Below, in pieces: positions 1 through 8,213 of a stretch of DNA of 64,000 bases (position 1 is the stretch's first letter; each line of letters opens with the position of its first letter). Source of the stretch: Anaerospora hongkongensis. Lineage in GTDB: Bacteria > Bacillota > Negativicutes > Sporomusales > DSM-15969. The DNA is taken from assembly GCF_004339805.1 (NCBI RefSeq), contig NZ_SLUI01000004.1, positions 186,001-250,000 of the forward strand. The letters are read 5' to 3'. Both the position numbers and the translations under genes were made by a program. Under the pieces are notes generated by a model that saw nothing but the letters and a program-made list of their open reading frames with translations, was not told the DNA's origin and ran no database searches.

Positions 1-643
1 GGCCTATAAGGTGTTCGATGGTCCAATCGGGCAGGAAGTACTGCAGGATCTGCCCAAATCAGGGTTAATTGGCTTGGCTTACTGGGAAAACGGCTTTCGG
101 CATTTGACGAATAATAAGCGTGAAGTGAGAACGGCAGAAGATATCAAGGGCCTTAAAATCCGGACGCTGGAAAGTAAAGTTCATGTGGAAACCTGGAAAA
201 CACTTGGCGCTAATCCGACTCCGATGTCTTTTTCTCAACTCTATACTGCTTTGGAGCAAGGCGTTGTTGACGGTCAGGAAAACCCTTACGGCAACGTAGT
301 AACGAGCAAATTCAATGAAGTGCAAAAATACCTGACGAATACCGGTCATGTTTATAATGCCAATGTATTTATCGTTAGTAAGGTTTTTTGGGATTCTCTC
401 ACCGATAAGGAAAGAGAGGCAGTGAAAAAGGCTGCAGAAGAATCAAAGACTTATCAAAGAAAGCTGAATGAAGAAGAAGATCAGTCGAGCGTGAAATACC
501 TTACGGAAAAAGGTATGAAAATCAATGATCTGAATGCTGGTGAAAAGGATAAAATTATGCAGATGCTTGAGCCTATTTATAAACAAGTGAGCACGGCTAT
601 TGGTGGGGACTTGGTTGACAGGCTGGTGAAAGCGGCAAAATAG
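1..643 (+). CDS. dctP: TRAP transporter substrate-binding protein, DctP family (5' end missing)
   Basis: This is the C-terminal part of a periplasmic solute receptor for a TRAP transporter; the gene enters from the left edge. The visible segment has the family's ligand-binding Arg region (GLKIRTLES), the MSFSQLYTALEQGVVDGQEN stretch typical of DctP proteins, and the helical C-terminal lobe ending in a lysine-rich tail. The small and large membrane subunits follow on the same strand after about 100 bp. TRAP receptors usually bind carboxylates or sugar acids. The ligand cannot be read here, but the downstream thiamine-diphosphate enzyme and isomerase suggest an organic acid or polyol derivative. 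Confidence 0.93.
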   Translation, partial: AYKVFDGPIGQEVLQDLPKSGLIGLAYWENGFRHLTNNKREVRTAEDIKGLKIRTLESKVHVETWKTLGANPTPMSFSQLYTALEQGVVDGQENPYGNVVTSKFNEVQKYLTNTGHVYNANVFIVSKVFWDSLTDKEREAVKKAAEESKTYQRKLNEEEDQSSVKYLTEKGMKINDLNAGEKDKIMQMLEPIYKQVSTAIGGDLVDRLVKAAK

Positions 644-757
644 CCGGAGTAATAATGGGAAAATGGGAGGGTTCTTCAAAGACATTCTTTCTGGGAGAAT
701 TCTCCTTTATTAGCACCTCCTAATTAGGATCAATCAAGAGCAATGGAGGAAATGCGA

Positions 758-1303
758 ATGAAAAAATTAGCGAGAATGGAATCTACCTTTAATGGAATAA
801 TGGCCCTGTTTTTAGCACTTATGGGTCTTTTAATTTTTACGAATGTAGCTTTGCGTTATCTTTTTAATTCCGGCTTGACCTGGGCAGAAGAATTATCACG
901 ATTCCTGTTTGTCTGGACAGTGTTTCTGGGAGCTATTGGCGCTTTGAAGGACAACAACCATTTAGGATTTACTTCGCTGGTGCAAAAACTATCGCCAATT
1001 GGTAAGAAAGTCTGTTTTATCGTGAGTAATGTACTTGTACTGGGCACTCTCTGGGTTCTTTTTCAAGGCAGTCTGAAGCTGACGCTGATGACATCGCATA
1101 CGCTTTCACCAGCTACCGGGTTACCCTTGTCCTATATGTATGTCATTGGCATTATTTCCAGTGTGGGGATGTTCCTGGTTGTCTGCTGTAATATCTACCG
1201 GGCCATTTTTGTGAAAGGTGCTATTGAACGGCTGGTCGTATTAAAAGAGTCAGAAGAGGAAGTCAGCATGGAGAATACTATAAAAGGAGAAATCACCCAA
1301 TGA
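758..1303 (+). CDS. dctQ: TRAP transporter small permease, DctQ family
   Basis: Small membrane subunit of the TRAP transporter, about 181 residues with four hydrophobic helices. It has the family signature in the second helix region (WAEELSRFLFVW) and the polar loop GALKDNNHLG. Three in-frame ATGs lie at 743, 752 and 758. The GGAGGA box at 745-750 overlaps the first, so the ATG at 758 is preferred. The end overlaps the next gene by 4 bp (ATGA), showing translational coupling to DctM. Confidence 0.93.
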   Translation: MKKLARMESTFNGIMALFLALMGLLIFTNVALRYLFNSGLTWAEELSRFLFVWTVFLGAIGALKDNNHLGFTSLVQKLSPIGKKVCFIVSNVLVLGTLWVLFQGSLKLTLMTSHTLSPATGLPLSYMYVIGIISSVGMFLVVCCNIYRAIFVKGAIERLVVLKESEEEVSMENTIKGEITQ

Positions 1304-2580
1304 CGGTAGCGGTATTTGTCTTCTCGCTGTGTGGTGCTATGGCACTGGGGATGCCTATTGCATTTGCGCTGCTGGTTTGTGGTGGGGCGCTGATGCTTCA
1401 TCTTGGCATGTTTGATACGCGGATTCTAGCCCAGAATCTAATAGTAGGCGCAGACAGCTTTGCTTTAATGGCAATACCTTTCTTTATTCTTGTTGGTGAA
1501 TTGATGAATGCAGGCGGGATATCCAAGCGAATTATCGGCTTTGGCTTGGCGCTTGTTGGCCATATTCGCGGCGGTTTAGGCTATGTAGCGATCATGACGG
1601 CGTTTATCTTTGCCGGCTTGTCGGGTTCGGCAGTGGCTGATACGGCTGCCCTTGCGGCAATTATGGTTCCCATGATGGCTGACGCAGGCTATGATAAAAG
1701 CCGTTCCGCTGCTTTGATTGGCGCAGGGTCTATTGTTGCTCCAATCTTGCCGCCCAGCATCCCGTTTATTATTTTTGGCTCGCTTAGTGGTGTGTCCATC
1801 ATGAAACTTTTTATGGCCGGCCTTTTTCCCGGCTTGGTGATTGCTTTAAGCCTGGCAGCTACCTGGTGGTATATGGCAAGAAAGAAAAGTGTAAAAGTAT
1901 TTGAACGCAAATCGTTTAAAGAAATTGTAATCGCTTTTAAGGATGCCATCTGGGCACTGATCCTGCCTATTCTCATCATGGTCGGCATTAAAGGCGGCGT
2001 TGTTACTCCTACGGAAGCAGCTGTTGCGGCGGTATTTTATACATTGTTTCTCTGTTTTGTCGTTTACCGGGCTTTAACGGTCAGCCAGCTGTACCATATT
2101 CTCATTTCTGCCGCAAAGACGACGAGTGTTATTCTGTTTTTGATTGCCGCAGCGATGGTATCATCCTGGCTTATTGCCATTGCCAATATTCCCGCAGCCA
2201 TTACCGGCTGGCTTTCCGCTTACATGGACAGTCCGCTGCTATTAATGATTGCCATTAATATTCTGGTTTTTGTTGTTGGCACAGCGATGGATTTGACGCC
2301 TACCGTGCTTATTCTTACGCCGGTGTTAATGCCGATTGTTCTGAAGGCGGGCATTGATCCGGTGTATTTCGGGGTAATCTTTATTTTAAATAATGCAATT
2401 GGCCTACTGACGCCGCCGGTTGGCACGGTATTGAATGCAGCCTGCGGTGCAGGAAAAGTGCTGATGGATGATTTAATGAAAGATATTATGCCTTTCCTGA
2501 TTATTGAAACAGTCGTTCTTATTCTGGCAATTTTATTCCCAGAGCTTGTTCTTGTACCTATGCGCTGGCTGCTGGGGTAA
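1300..2580 (+). CDS. dctM: TRAP transporter large permease, DctM family
   Basis: Large membrane subunit that carries out sodium-coupled import of the ligand delivered by DctP. The protein has 426 residues, the normal length, with about a dozen hydrophobic segments. Family features include GLSGSAVADTAA near residue 106, PPSIPFIIFG near 151 and the C-terminal NNAIGLLTPPVGTVLN. It starts inside the dctQ stop codon. About 145 bp separate it from the next gene, and that gap holds a 14-bp perfect palindrome. Confidence 0.95.
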   Translation: MTVAVFVFSLCGAMALGMPIAFALLVCGGALMLHLGMFDTRILAQNLIVGADSFALMAIPFFILVGELMNAGGISKRIIGFGLALVGHIRGGLGYVAIMTAFIFAGLSGSAVADTAALAAIMVPMMADAGYDKSRSAALIGAGSIVAPILPPSIPFIIFGSLSGVSIMKLFMAGLFPGLVIALSLAATWWYMARKKSVKVFERKSFKEIVIAFKDAIWALILPILIMVGIKGGVVTPTEAAVAAVFYTLFLCFVVYRALTVSQLYHILISAAKTTSVILFLIAAAMVSSWLIAIANIPAAITGWLSAYMDSPLLLMIAINILVFVVGTAMDLTPTVLILTPVLMPIVLKAGIDPVYFGVIFILNNAIGLLTPPVGTVLNAACGAGKVLMDDLMKDIMPFLIIETVVLILAILFPELVLVPMRWLLG

Positions 2581-2650
2581 TAGAATCTAGTATTCGGGCA
2601 AAATGCCGGTATATGGCACACTGGTTACTTAGCGATGTAGTAGTCAAAAA

Positions 2651-2664
2651 TTAGATCGATCTAA
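2651..2664. promoter_or_regulatory. 14-bp perfect palindrome, possible operator
   Basis: TTAGATCGATCTAA lies in the 145-bp gap between dctM and the thiamine-diphosphate enzyme gene, about 60 bp upstream of that gene's start. Short AT-bounded palindromes like this are typical of GntR or LacI-type operators that control catabolic genes. No regulator gene is visible in the window at this end, so assigning it as an operator is inference. Confidence 0.3.
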
Positions 2665-2725
2665 TGAAGCTTTTACAGGTAATTCAGCGTACTTTAGCAG
2701 GAAATAGAATGGGGGAGGAACCAAC

Positions 2726-4489
2726 ATGAGAGATCTGGTGTCCAATCAGTTGATCAAATATCTGGAGAGAAGAGGAATTAAACATATCTTTGGCTTATGC
2801 GGCCATACGAATATCGCTGTCCTGGCAGCATTGTCCCAAAGTAAAACTATCCGTTTTATTAATGTGCGTCATGAACAGATTGCTGCCCATGCAGCCGATG
2901 GCTATGCCCGGGTGACGAAAAAGGCTGCTGTAGTGCTCAGTCATCTGGGGCCAGGCCTGACTAATGCCGCTACCGGAGTTGCCAATGCCGCCCTTGATTC
3001 CATTCCCATGGTAGTCATTGCCGGCGATGTTCCCTCGCATTACTACGGCAAGCATCCTCACCAGGAAGTCAACCTTCATGCTGATGCAACGCAATGGGAA
3101 ATCTACCGTCCCTTCGTTAAGCGGGCTTGGCGGGTTGAACGGCCGGACCTTTTTCCGCAAATCCTGGAAAAGGCCTTTGCTCTGGCTGAGTCCGGACGTC
3201 CTGGTCCTGTACTTGTTGATGTGCCGATGGATATCTTCTCGATGGAAATTGAAACTTCACTGTTTACCTGTCTGGATCGCAATGCCAAAATCATTCAAAA
3301 ACCCTCTCTGGATGAAGACGCTGCCTGTGCTATTGTCAAAACTTTGGCTGATGCAAAAAATCCGGTGATTTATGCGGGTGGTGGTGTTATTCTGGCAGAT
3401 GCTGCCCAAGAACTCAAGGAGTTCGTTGATCATTTGGGTATCCCTGTTGCCCACAGCCTTATGGGCAAGGGGGTTCTGCCGGACGATCATCCGCTTACCC
3501 TGGGAATGACCGGTTTTTGGGGGACAAAGTTTATCAATGATAAATGTCGTGAGGCCGACTACATCCTGGGCCTGGGCACCAGCTTTAAAGAAGCGGACTG
3601 CAGTTCCTGGTATCCCGAATATACCTTTGATTTCTCCACTACCCGCCTTATTCATATTGATATTGACGCAAGCGAAATTGGCAGAAACTATCCAGTGGAA
3701 ATTGGCGCTGTTGCTGATCTGAAGCAAGCCCTGACTGTATTAAACCGTGTAGCGAAAAAGTTGTACCCTGCCGCCAGGGAAAATCAAGCTCTTAAAGCGC
3801 AAATCAGTGCTTATCGCAGTGAGTTCCAGGCAGGTAATAAAGACCTGCAGGAAAGTGCGGCCTTCCCGATGAGTCCGCAGCGTATTCTGGCGGATGTGAG
3901 GGAAGTCCTGCCGCGCAACGGTATCATTACCACTGATGTGGGCTGGAATAAAAATGGTGTGGGCCAGCAATTCCCGATTTATGAGCCTGGTTCCATTCTT
4001 ACGCCTGGTGGTCTGGCCACCATGGGATTTGGTTCACCGGCAGCTTTGGGGGCTAAGGTCGCCGCTCCTGACCGAGTTGTTATCTCGCTGATCGGTGATG
4101 GCGGTTTCGGCCAAAACCCTGCAGTGCTGGCTACTGCGGCAATTGAAAATATTCCGGCTATCTTCGTGATTATGAATAACTATGCCTTCGGGACCATTGC
4201 CGGACTGGAAAAAGCGCATTATGACACCACGTTTGGCACGCTCTTCCTCCGGGATGGAGAACCCTACTCACCGGATTATGCCGCAATCGCCCGGGCTTAT
4301 GGCATTGAGGGCGTAAAAATCAGCTCGGCCGAAGAGTTCAAGCCCGCACTTAAAAAAGCAATTGAAGCGAACAAACCTTATGTACTGGATGTGTCGATGA
4401 TTAACAATCCGGTACCGACAGCCGGGCACTGGAATATCATGGACATTTACTCACCCGGCAAAAAAGTGCATCACGTAAGTACCAGCTGA
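2726..4489 (+). CDS. Thiamine-diphosphate-dependent enzyme, acetolactate synthase family
   Basis: Full-length (587 residues) member of the acetolactate synthase/pyruvate oxidase family. The N-terminal pyrimidine domain holds the conserved Glu50 in NVRHEQIAAHAADGYAR. A central Rossmann-like domain follows. The C-terminal diphosphate domain has the GDG motif near residues 457-459, paired with NN about 28 residues on. It starts at an ATG behind GGGGGAGG. The gene sits 48 bp before a TIM-barrel isomerase and behind a TRAP transporter, which argues for a catabolic carboligase, decarboxylase or C-C hydrolase rather than biosynthetic IlvB. No small regulatory subunit gene is adjacent. The substrate is unknown; oxalyl-CoA decarboxylase-, IolD- and Xsc-like roles cannot be separated by eye. 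Confidence 0.85.
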   Translation: MRDLVSNQLIKYLERRGIKHIFGLCGHTNIAVLAALSQSKTIRFINVRHEQIAAHAADGYARVTKKAAVVLSHLGPGLTNAATGVANAALDSIPMVVIAGDVPSHYYGKHPHQEVNLHADATQWEIYRPFVKRAWRVERPDLFPQILEKAFALAESGRPGPVLVDVPMDIFSMEIETSLFTCLDRNAKIIQKPSLDEDAACAIVKTLADAKNPVIYAGGGVILADAAQELKEFVDHLGIPVAHSLMGKGVLPDDHPLTLGMTGFWGTKFINDKCREADYILGLGTSFKEADCSSWYPEYTFDFSTTRLIHIDIDASEIGRNYPVEIGAVADLKQALTVLNRVAKKLYPAARENQALKAQISAYRSEFQAGNKDLQESAAFPMSPQRILADVREVLPRNGIITTDVGWNKNGVGQQFPIYEPGSILTPGGLATMGFGSPAALGAKVAAPDRVVISLIGDGGFGQNPAVLATAAIENIPAIFVIMNNYAFGTIAGLEKAHYDTTFGTLFLRDGEPYSPDYAAIARAYGIEGVKISSAEEFKPALKKAIEANKPYVLDVSMINNPVPTAGHWNIMDIYSPGKKVHHVSTS

Positions 4490-4537
4490 ACCGACCGTAC
4501 CGGAGTAAAAAAAGAAAATCCGGGAAGGGGGAAAATC

Positions 4538-5422
4538 ATGACACACCAGTTTTCACTGGCTCATCTCACGGTATTGGGGTGTGCGCCGCCGGAGATGACC
4601 TATATAGCAGCCCGGGCTGGCTATGACTTTGTCAGCTTTAGGCCAATCTTCTTCGGTCTGCCAGGTGAGCCGAATTACGCCTTGGGAGAAAATAAGGAGC
4701 TTCTCAGGCAGACCAAAACCGCGCTTGCCGATACGGGAATCAAGCTGCTGGATATTGAGCTGGCAAGGATTTATGACGGCGTTGACCCCAAAAAATATCT
4801 GCCTGCCTTAGAAGCTGCCGCCGAACTTGGCGGACGTCATGTGTTGAGCAGCATCTGGACGGAAGATCGCGGCTTTGCTGTAGAACAATTTGCCCAGCTG
4901 TGCGAACTGGCCAAAGGCTTTGGATTGACGGTTGATCTGGAGTTTGTTACCTGGGCAAGCGTAGCAACCCTGCAAGAGGCAATTAATGTCCTCAGGGATG
5001 CTAAGAGCGATAATTGCGGAGTGATAGTAGATACCTTGCACTTTCATCGTTCCCGCGTGAAGCTGGAAGAACTGGATAGCTTGCCGCGCGAATGGGTTCA
5101 TTTTGCCCATCTTTGCGATGCACCGGCCGACATACCGGGTACGAAAGAAGAACTGATTCATACCGGGCGGGAAGAACGCTTGTATGCGGGCGAAGGAGGA
5201 ATTGATATTGCCGCTATTTTGAAACGACTGCCTCCTGTTCCCTATTCGATTGAGTTGCCTCATTTGGCGAGGGTGAAGGAGCTGGGCTATGCCGAGCATG
5301 CCTGGCGCTGCCTGCAAAGGGCCCAAACCTACTTACAGACTCAGGCGGCAAAATCGGATGCTCAGGCGAAAAACGGAGCGTACGCACTGATGACCAATCG
5401 TGGTTCTAATTTAGCGTTCTAA
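4538..5422 (+). CDS. Sugar phosphate isomerase/epimerase-like TIM-barrel protein
   Basis: A 294-residue protein of the AP-endonuclease-2/xylose-isomerase-like TIM-barrel superfamily, which includes hydroxypyruvate isomerase, inosose dehydratase and many epimerases. Likely metal ligands lie at strand ends: Glu in DLEFVTWAS, Asp and His in VDTLHFHRS, His and Asp in HFAHLCDAP, and Glu in SIELPHLARV. It starts behind GGGAAGGGGG and follows the thiamine-diphosphate enzyme closely, so the two are probably co-transcribed. Together with the TRAP transporter they suggest uptake and isomerisation of a sugar acid or cyclitol. The exact reaction is not deducible. Confidence 0.82.
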   Translation: MTHQFSLAHLTVLGCAPPEMTYIAARAGYDFVSFRPIFFGLPGEPNYALGENKELLRQTKTALADTGIKLLDIELARIYDGVDPKKYLPALEAAAELGGRHVLSSIWTEDRGFAVEQFAQLCELAKGFGLTVDLEFVTWASVATLQEAINVLRDAKSDNCGVIVDTLHFHRSRVKLEELDSLPREWVHFAHLCDAPADIPGTKEELIHTGREERLYAGEGGIDIAAILKRLPPVPYSIELPHLARVKELGYAEHAWRCLQRAQTYLQTQAAKSDAQAKNGAYALMTNRGSNLAF

Positions 5423-5443
5423 CTAAAAAGTACAACAGTGTAA

Positions 5444-5491
5444 GGCCGCCTGCTATTGAGTTTTTCAATGGCTGGCGGCCCTTGTCTTTTT
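5444..5491 (+). terminator. Rho-independent terminator
   Basis: The arms GGCCGCC (5444-5450) and GGCGGCC (5474-5480), extended inward by partial pairing, are followed by a T-rich tail ending at 5491. It ends the operon containing the thiamine-diphosphate enzyme and isomerase. Confidence 0.8.
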
Positions 5492-5543
5492 GAAATTTTA
5501 GTTAAAGTGCAATAAAGATTTGAGTACTTTTGTGTGTATAATG

Positions 5544-5572
5544 TTGACAATGATTAACAGTATTGCTATGAT
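5544..5572 (+). promoter_or_regulatory. Sigma-A promoter of the aroD T-box transcript
   Basis: TTGACA (5544-5549) and TATGAT (5567-5572) are separated by 17 bp. The surrounding bases, including the TTAACAGTATTG element in the spacer, recur almost unchanged in front of the second T-box at 35634-35662. Confidence 0.8.
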
Positions 5573-5579
5573 ATTGCTA

Positions 5580-5853
5580 ATATAGGTAAAAATGATGATG
5601 GAGATAAGTAGGTATTGGATACTGATCCAGAGAGCCGGTGGCGGGTGTGAACCGGTCAGTCCGATAGTGAAATACACTCTTGAATTGCAGGCTGAGCCGG
5701 ACGTTGCCTGTCCGGGGTAGGCTGAGCCGGCTGCCGTCGTTATACGGCTATGATATCGGACGTTGTTCCTGTATCTGATAAGAGGCGCAAGCAAGCAGGG
5801 TGGTACCGCGGGTAGTTGACTCGCCCCTAAGATAATTAGGGGTGAGTTTTTTT
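5580..5853 (+). promoter_or_regulatory. T-box leader, probable tyrosine specificity, upstream of aroD
   Basis: A tRNA-sensing transcription antitermination leader. The hallmark T-box AGGGTGGTACCGCGGG is at 5797-5812. The terminator hairpin (CTCGCCCCT with AGGGGTGAG, then a T run) is at 5819-5853. The upstream stem I region contains AGAGAGCCGGTGG and GTGAACCGG. The probable specifier triplet is TAC at 5673-5675 in the context GTGAAATACACT, which predicts tRNA-Tyr. The UGGU in the T-box pairs with ACCA, and tRNA-Tyr at 42550 has discriminator A. The specifier was aligned by eye against the second leader, which has TAC at the same place. Confidence 0.9.
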
Positions 5854-5897
5854 CATTCTATTGTGTAGGATAGTAAGATGGTAGGAGGTTATGAAAA

Positions 5898-6650
5898 ATG
5901 AGACAAAAAAATGCAGGTGAAGGTGCTCCGCCAGCCATATGTGTTCCTTTGGTGGGTACGACCAAAGAAGAAATTGCTGATGAGCTGGCAGAGGTTCTTA
6001 ACAAAAAGCCGGATATGCTTGAGTGGCGGGCGGACTTCTTCCGGGGCATTGGTGATCAACAAGCAGTATTGGCCATGGTCGCATTTATCACCGGAGCAGC
6101 CCCGGATATGCCCGTTATTTTTACGATTCGTTCCGAGCGGGAAGGCGGCCAAGCCATCCATTTGTCCGATAGGGAAGCAATTTCCTTGTGTGCGGCTGTC
6201 TGCGTTCATACGGCTATTCGCTATGTGGACTGTGAACTGAGCAATGACCCGGAGCAAATACAGTATCTGCGCGATATAGCACATCAAAACGGGAAAAAGA
6301 TTATTGCTTCCTTTCATCAGCATCAGTACACGCCGGCGAAAGAGGTTCTCCTGGAAAAGCTGGCTGAAGCGCAGGCAATGGGGCTGGATATCGCTAAAAT
6401 AGCAGTAATGCCTTGTAGTATGGAAGACGTCATAACCTTACTGTCTGTTAGTTTAGAGGCTAACCGGCAGCTTCGAATACCGATTGTTATCATTGCTATG
6501 GGCAAATATGGGGTGATTACCCGCATTGCGGGCGGAATTTTTGGTTCAGCCCTGACTTTTGCCGTGGGCAGCAGCTCTTCCGCCCCTGGACAAATTCCAA
6601 TTGAAGATCTGCAGGCAATGTTACATGCAATCGAAAAGTCAATGAAATAA
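5898..6650 (+). CDS. aroD: 3-Dehydroquinate dehydratase, type I
   Basis: Catalyses the third step of the shikimate pathway through a Schiff base. The protein has 250 residues, normal for the class I enzyme. Recognisable elements are EWR at 42-44, the catalytic His in SFH at 140, the Schiff-base Lys in GLDIAKIAV at 167, and the C-terminal SAPGQIPI loop. It starts at ATG 5898 behind AGGAGG. It is the only gene behind the tyrosine T-box at 5580-5853, so it is expected to be induced when tyrosine is limiting. The rest of the pathway is about 30 kb away under a sister T-box. Confidence 0.95.
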   Translation: MRQKNAGEGAPPAICVPLVGTTKEEIADELAEVLNKKPDMLEWRADFFRGIGDQQAVLAMVAFITGAAPDMPVIFTIRSEREGGQAIHLSDREAISLCAAVCVHTAIRYVDCELSNDPEQIQYLRDIAHQNGKKIIASFHQHQYTPAKEVLLEKLAEAQAMGLDIAKIAVMPCSMEDVITLLSVSLEANRQLRIPIVIIAMGKYGVITRIAGGIFGSALTFAVGSSSSAPGQIPIEDLQAMLHAIEKSMK

Positions 6651-6653
6651 GTA

Positions 6654-6696
6654 AACCGCTATTCTCAAGTACTTTGATGAGAATAGCGGTTTTACT
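6654..6696 (+). terminator. Bidirectional terminator between aroD and hexokinase gene
   Basis: The perfect 14-bp arms AACCGCTATTCTCA (6654-6667) and TGAGAATAGCGGTT (6678-6691) are followed by TTTACT. It lies between the convergent aroD and hexokinase genes and could serve both. Confidence 0.75.
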
Positions 6697-6697
6697 A

Positions 6698-8050
6698 TTA
6701 CATGTGTGCCACTGGAACCGTGCTCCTGACACAGGAGTGGGTGATGGCTTGTGTGGTAGCGGCGGCAATTGCGGCTCCGATACCGGAACCATCCTTGGCG
6801 AGGATGCACTTTACCTGTTCCGACTTACTGCCAAGCAGTTCCTGTAAAGTCGCGGCAACCGCATCGGCATAGCCGGGCAGCTTTTCGTAGAGCGAGCCGT
6901 CGATGGCAATGGTATGACGATAGTCTAAGGACGGGTCGATACGTTTGAGAACAGCTGCATAAGTTGCTGCCGCCAGGCGGGCCGAACGTCCGGCTATCAG
7001 TTTCGCTGCCGATTGCAGAAGCTGCTGATCGGCAGCAGTAGAGATAAGCTGGCAGTTGTGACTGGCAAGCCATGCCGCCGTTTGGTCAGGTTTATCAGCC
7101 GCATACTGCAATACGGCCACATCCTTGCCGGTTAAGCGATGTTCGTTTTGCAAAAAAAGGGGACAGCTGCCGCTAAACAAGACTTCTTGCCGAATCATAT
7201 CCACTAAAACAAGCCTCAGCAATTCCCCGATATACCGTCCTGAACAACACTTTTCCAGTATTGCTGCACCGGGGCGGGAGCTGGCTTTATCAAGCAAAGT
7301 ATCGTAGCGGTTTCCGGGGAGCTTATCAAAGTTGCCCGCCTCGATATTGATATACATTGGCTGGGTGTGAGCAAAAGCATCGAGATAACAGGTGTTGTGC
7401 CCGGTGCCGCAGATGGAGCCGATGTCCGCACAAACATCCTGATAGGCAGCAGCCATAAGCGCGCTCACGGTATCATTGGCAATCGCGACGGGATGGATAT
7501 GGAATAAGCTGCGGCTGGATAACGCCTGCCGCAATAGTTCTGCAATGTTTTGCCCCTCGACACCGGCTGTCTGTATTTCTTTTGTCCAATACAGTAAGAA
7601 CGATTCATTGATGCCTGTTTGCCGGCAAGGAAAAGAAAATGTATGCCCTAACAAATAGGTTTTGTCCGGGCTGGCAATCAGCGCAAGCTGATCGGCAAGA
7701 AAACCGAACAGATCTGCTGCAGTCGCTGAGCTGCTGGTATAATCGTAGCCTTTACGCCGATCGGCTAATAATACGTTGTGTCGTGCCAGAATGGTGTACT
7801 TTCCCTTTCCGGTAAGTTCGGCAAGCAAGACCCGCACGTTGGTACCGCCAAAGTCAAGTGCTAAAAAAACTCCTTTCTCGCTGCCGTCTGGTTTTGTTAA
7901 AAAGGACGGCAGCATGGCCAGGGAACTGGGGCGGCCATTGATACCCTCCTCCATGTCGTGAAGAAAGGCGTCAACAATAGCAGCAAGCTGGGCCGCAGAA
8001 AGGGCAAAATCCGCCTGCAATTGCCGCAGGCATTGTTGTACAGCAGACAT
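6698..8050 (-). CDS. Hexokinase of the eukaryotic-type hexokinase family
   Basis: About 450 residues. It carries the ATP/phosphate motif LALDFGGTNVRVLLAEL, the sugar-binding signature LGHTFSFPCRQTGINES followed by the WTKEI and GVEGQN elements, then IANDTVSALMAAAY, GSICGTGHNTCYLD, NIEAGNFD and the C-terminal AIDGSLYEKLPGYADA. This is the pattern of the hexokinase_1/hexokinase_2 family usually described from eukaryotes, not of bacterial ROK or Glk glucokinases. The ATG at 8050 is preferred because an AAGGAGGA box lies just upstream on this strand. It is monocistronic. It probably phosphorylates glucose or a related hexose. Confidence 0.88.
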   Translation of the reverse strand: MSAVQQCLRQLQADFALSAAQLAAIVDAFLHDMEEGINGRPSSLAMLPSFLTKPDGSEKGVFLALDFGGTNVRVLLAELTGKGKYTILARHNVLLADRRKGYDYTSSSATAADLFGFLADQLALIASPDKTYLLGHTFSFPCRQTGINESFLLYWTKEIQTAGVEGQNIAELLRQALSSRSLFHIHPVAIANDTVSALMAAAYQDVCADIGSICGTGHNTCYLDAFAHTQPMYINIEAGNFDKLPGNRYDTLLDKASSRPGAAILEKCCSGRYIGELLRLVLVDMIRQEVLFSGSCPLFLQNEHRLTGKDVAVLQYAADKPDQTAAWLASHNCQLISTAADQQLLQSAAKLIAGRSARLAAATYAAVLKRIDPSLDYRHTIAIDGSLYEKLPGYADAVAATLQELLGSKSEQVKCILAKDGSGIGAAIAAATTQAITHSCVRSTVPVAHM

Positions 8051-8164
8051 GAATAGGCGTTCCTCCTTGCTGAAAAATTCCTTATAGAGTGTAGTATACA
8101 TGATGAGCAGCCGCGAACCCTGTCAGTCAGGAACTTATTTTGTAATCAGCAGGTACTATTTTAT

Positions 8165-8208
8165 AAAAAAGGCAAGAACCTGCTGTTGCAGTGTTCTTGC
8201 CTTTTTTT
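8165..8208 (-). terminator. Terminator of the DEAD-box helicase gene
   Basis: The arms AAAAAAGGCAAGAAC and GTTCTTGCCTTTTTT flank a 13-nt loop. On the minus strand the hairpin ends in a T run just after the helicase stop codon. Confidence 0.85.
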
Positions 8209-8213
8209 ACCGT

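Noticed and set aside
3018-3368. Long open frame inside the thiamine-diphosphate enzyme gene
   Set aside because: It lies entirely within a well-supported gene in another frame, has no ribosome binding site of its own and a composition typical of a shifted frame.
5580-5853. Tryptophan- or phenylalanine-specific reading of the aroD T-box
   Set aside because: The aligned specifier position in both leaders is TAC, and UGGU in the T-box fits discriminator A, which tRNA-Tyr has; a Trp (UGG) or Phe (UUC) codon at the same place is not present.
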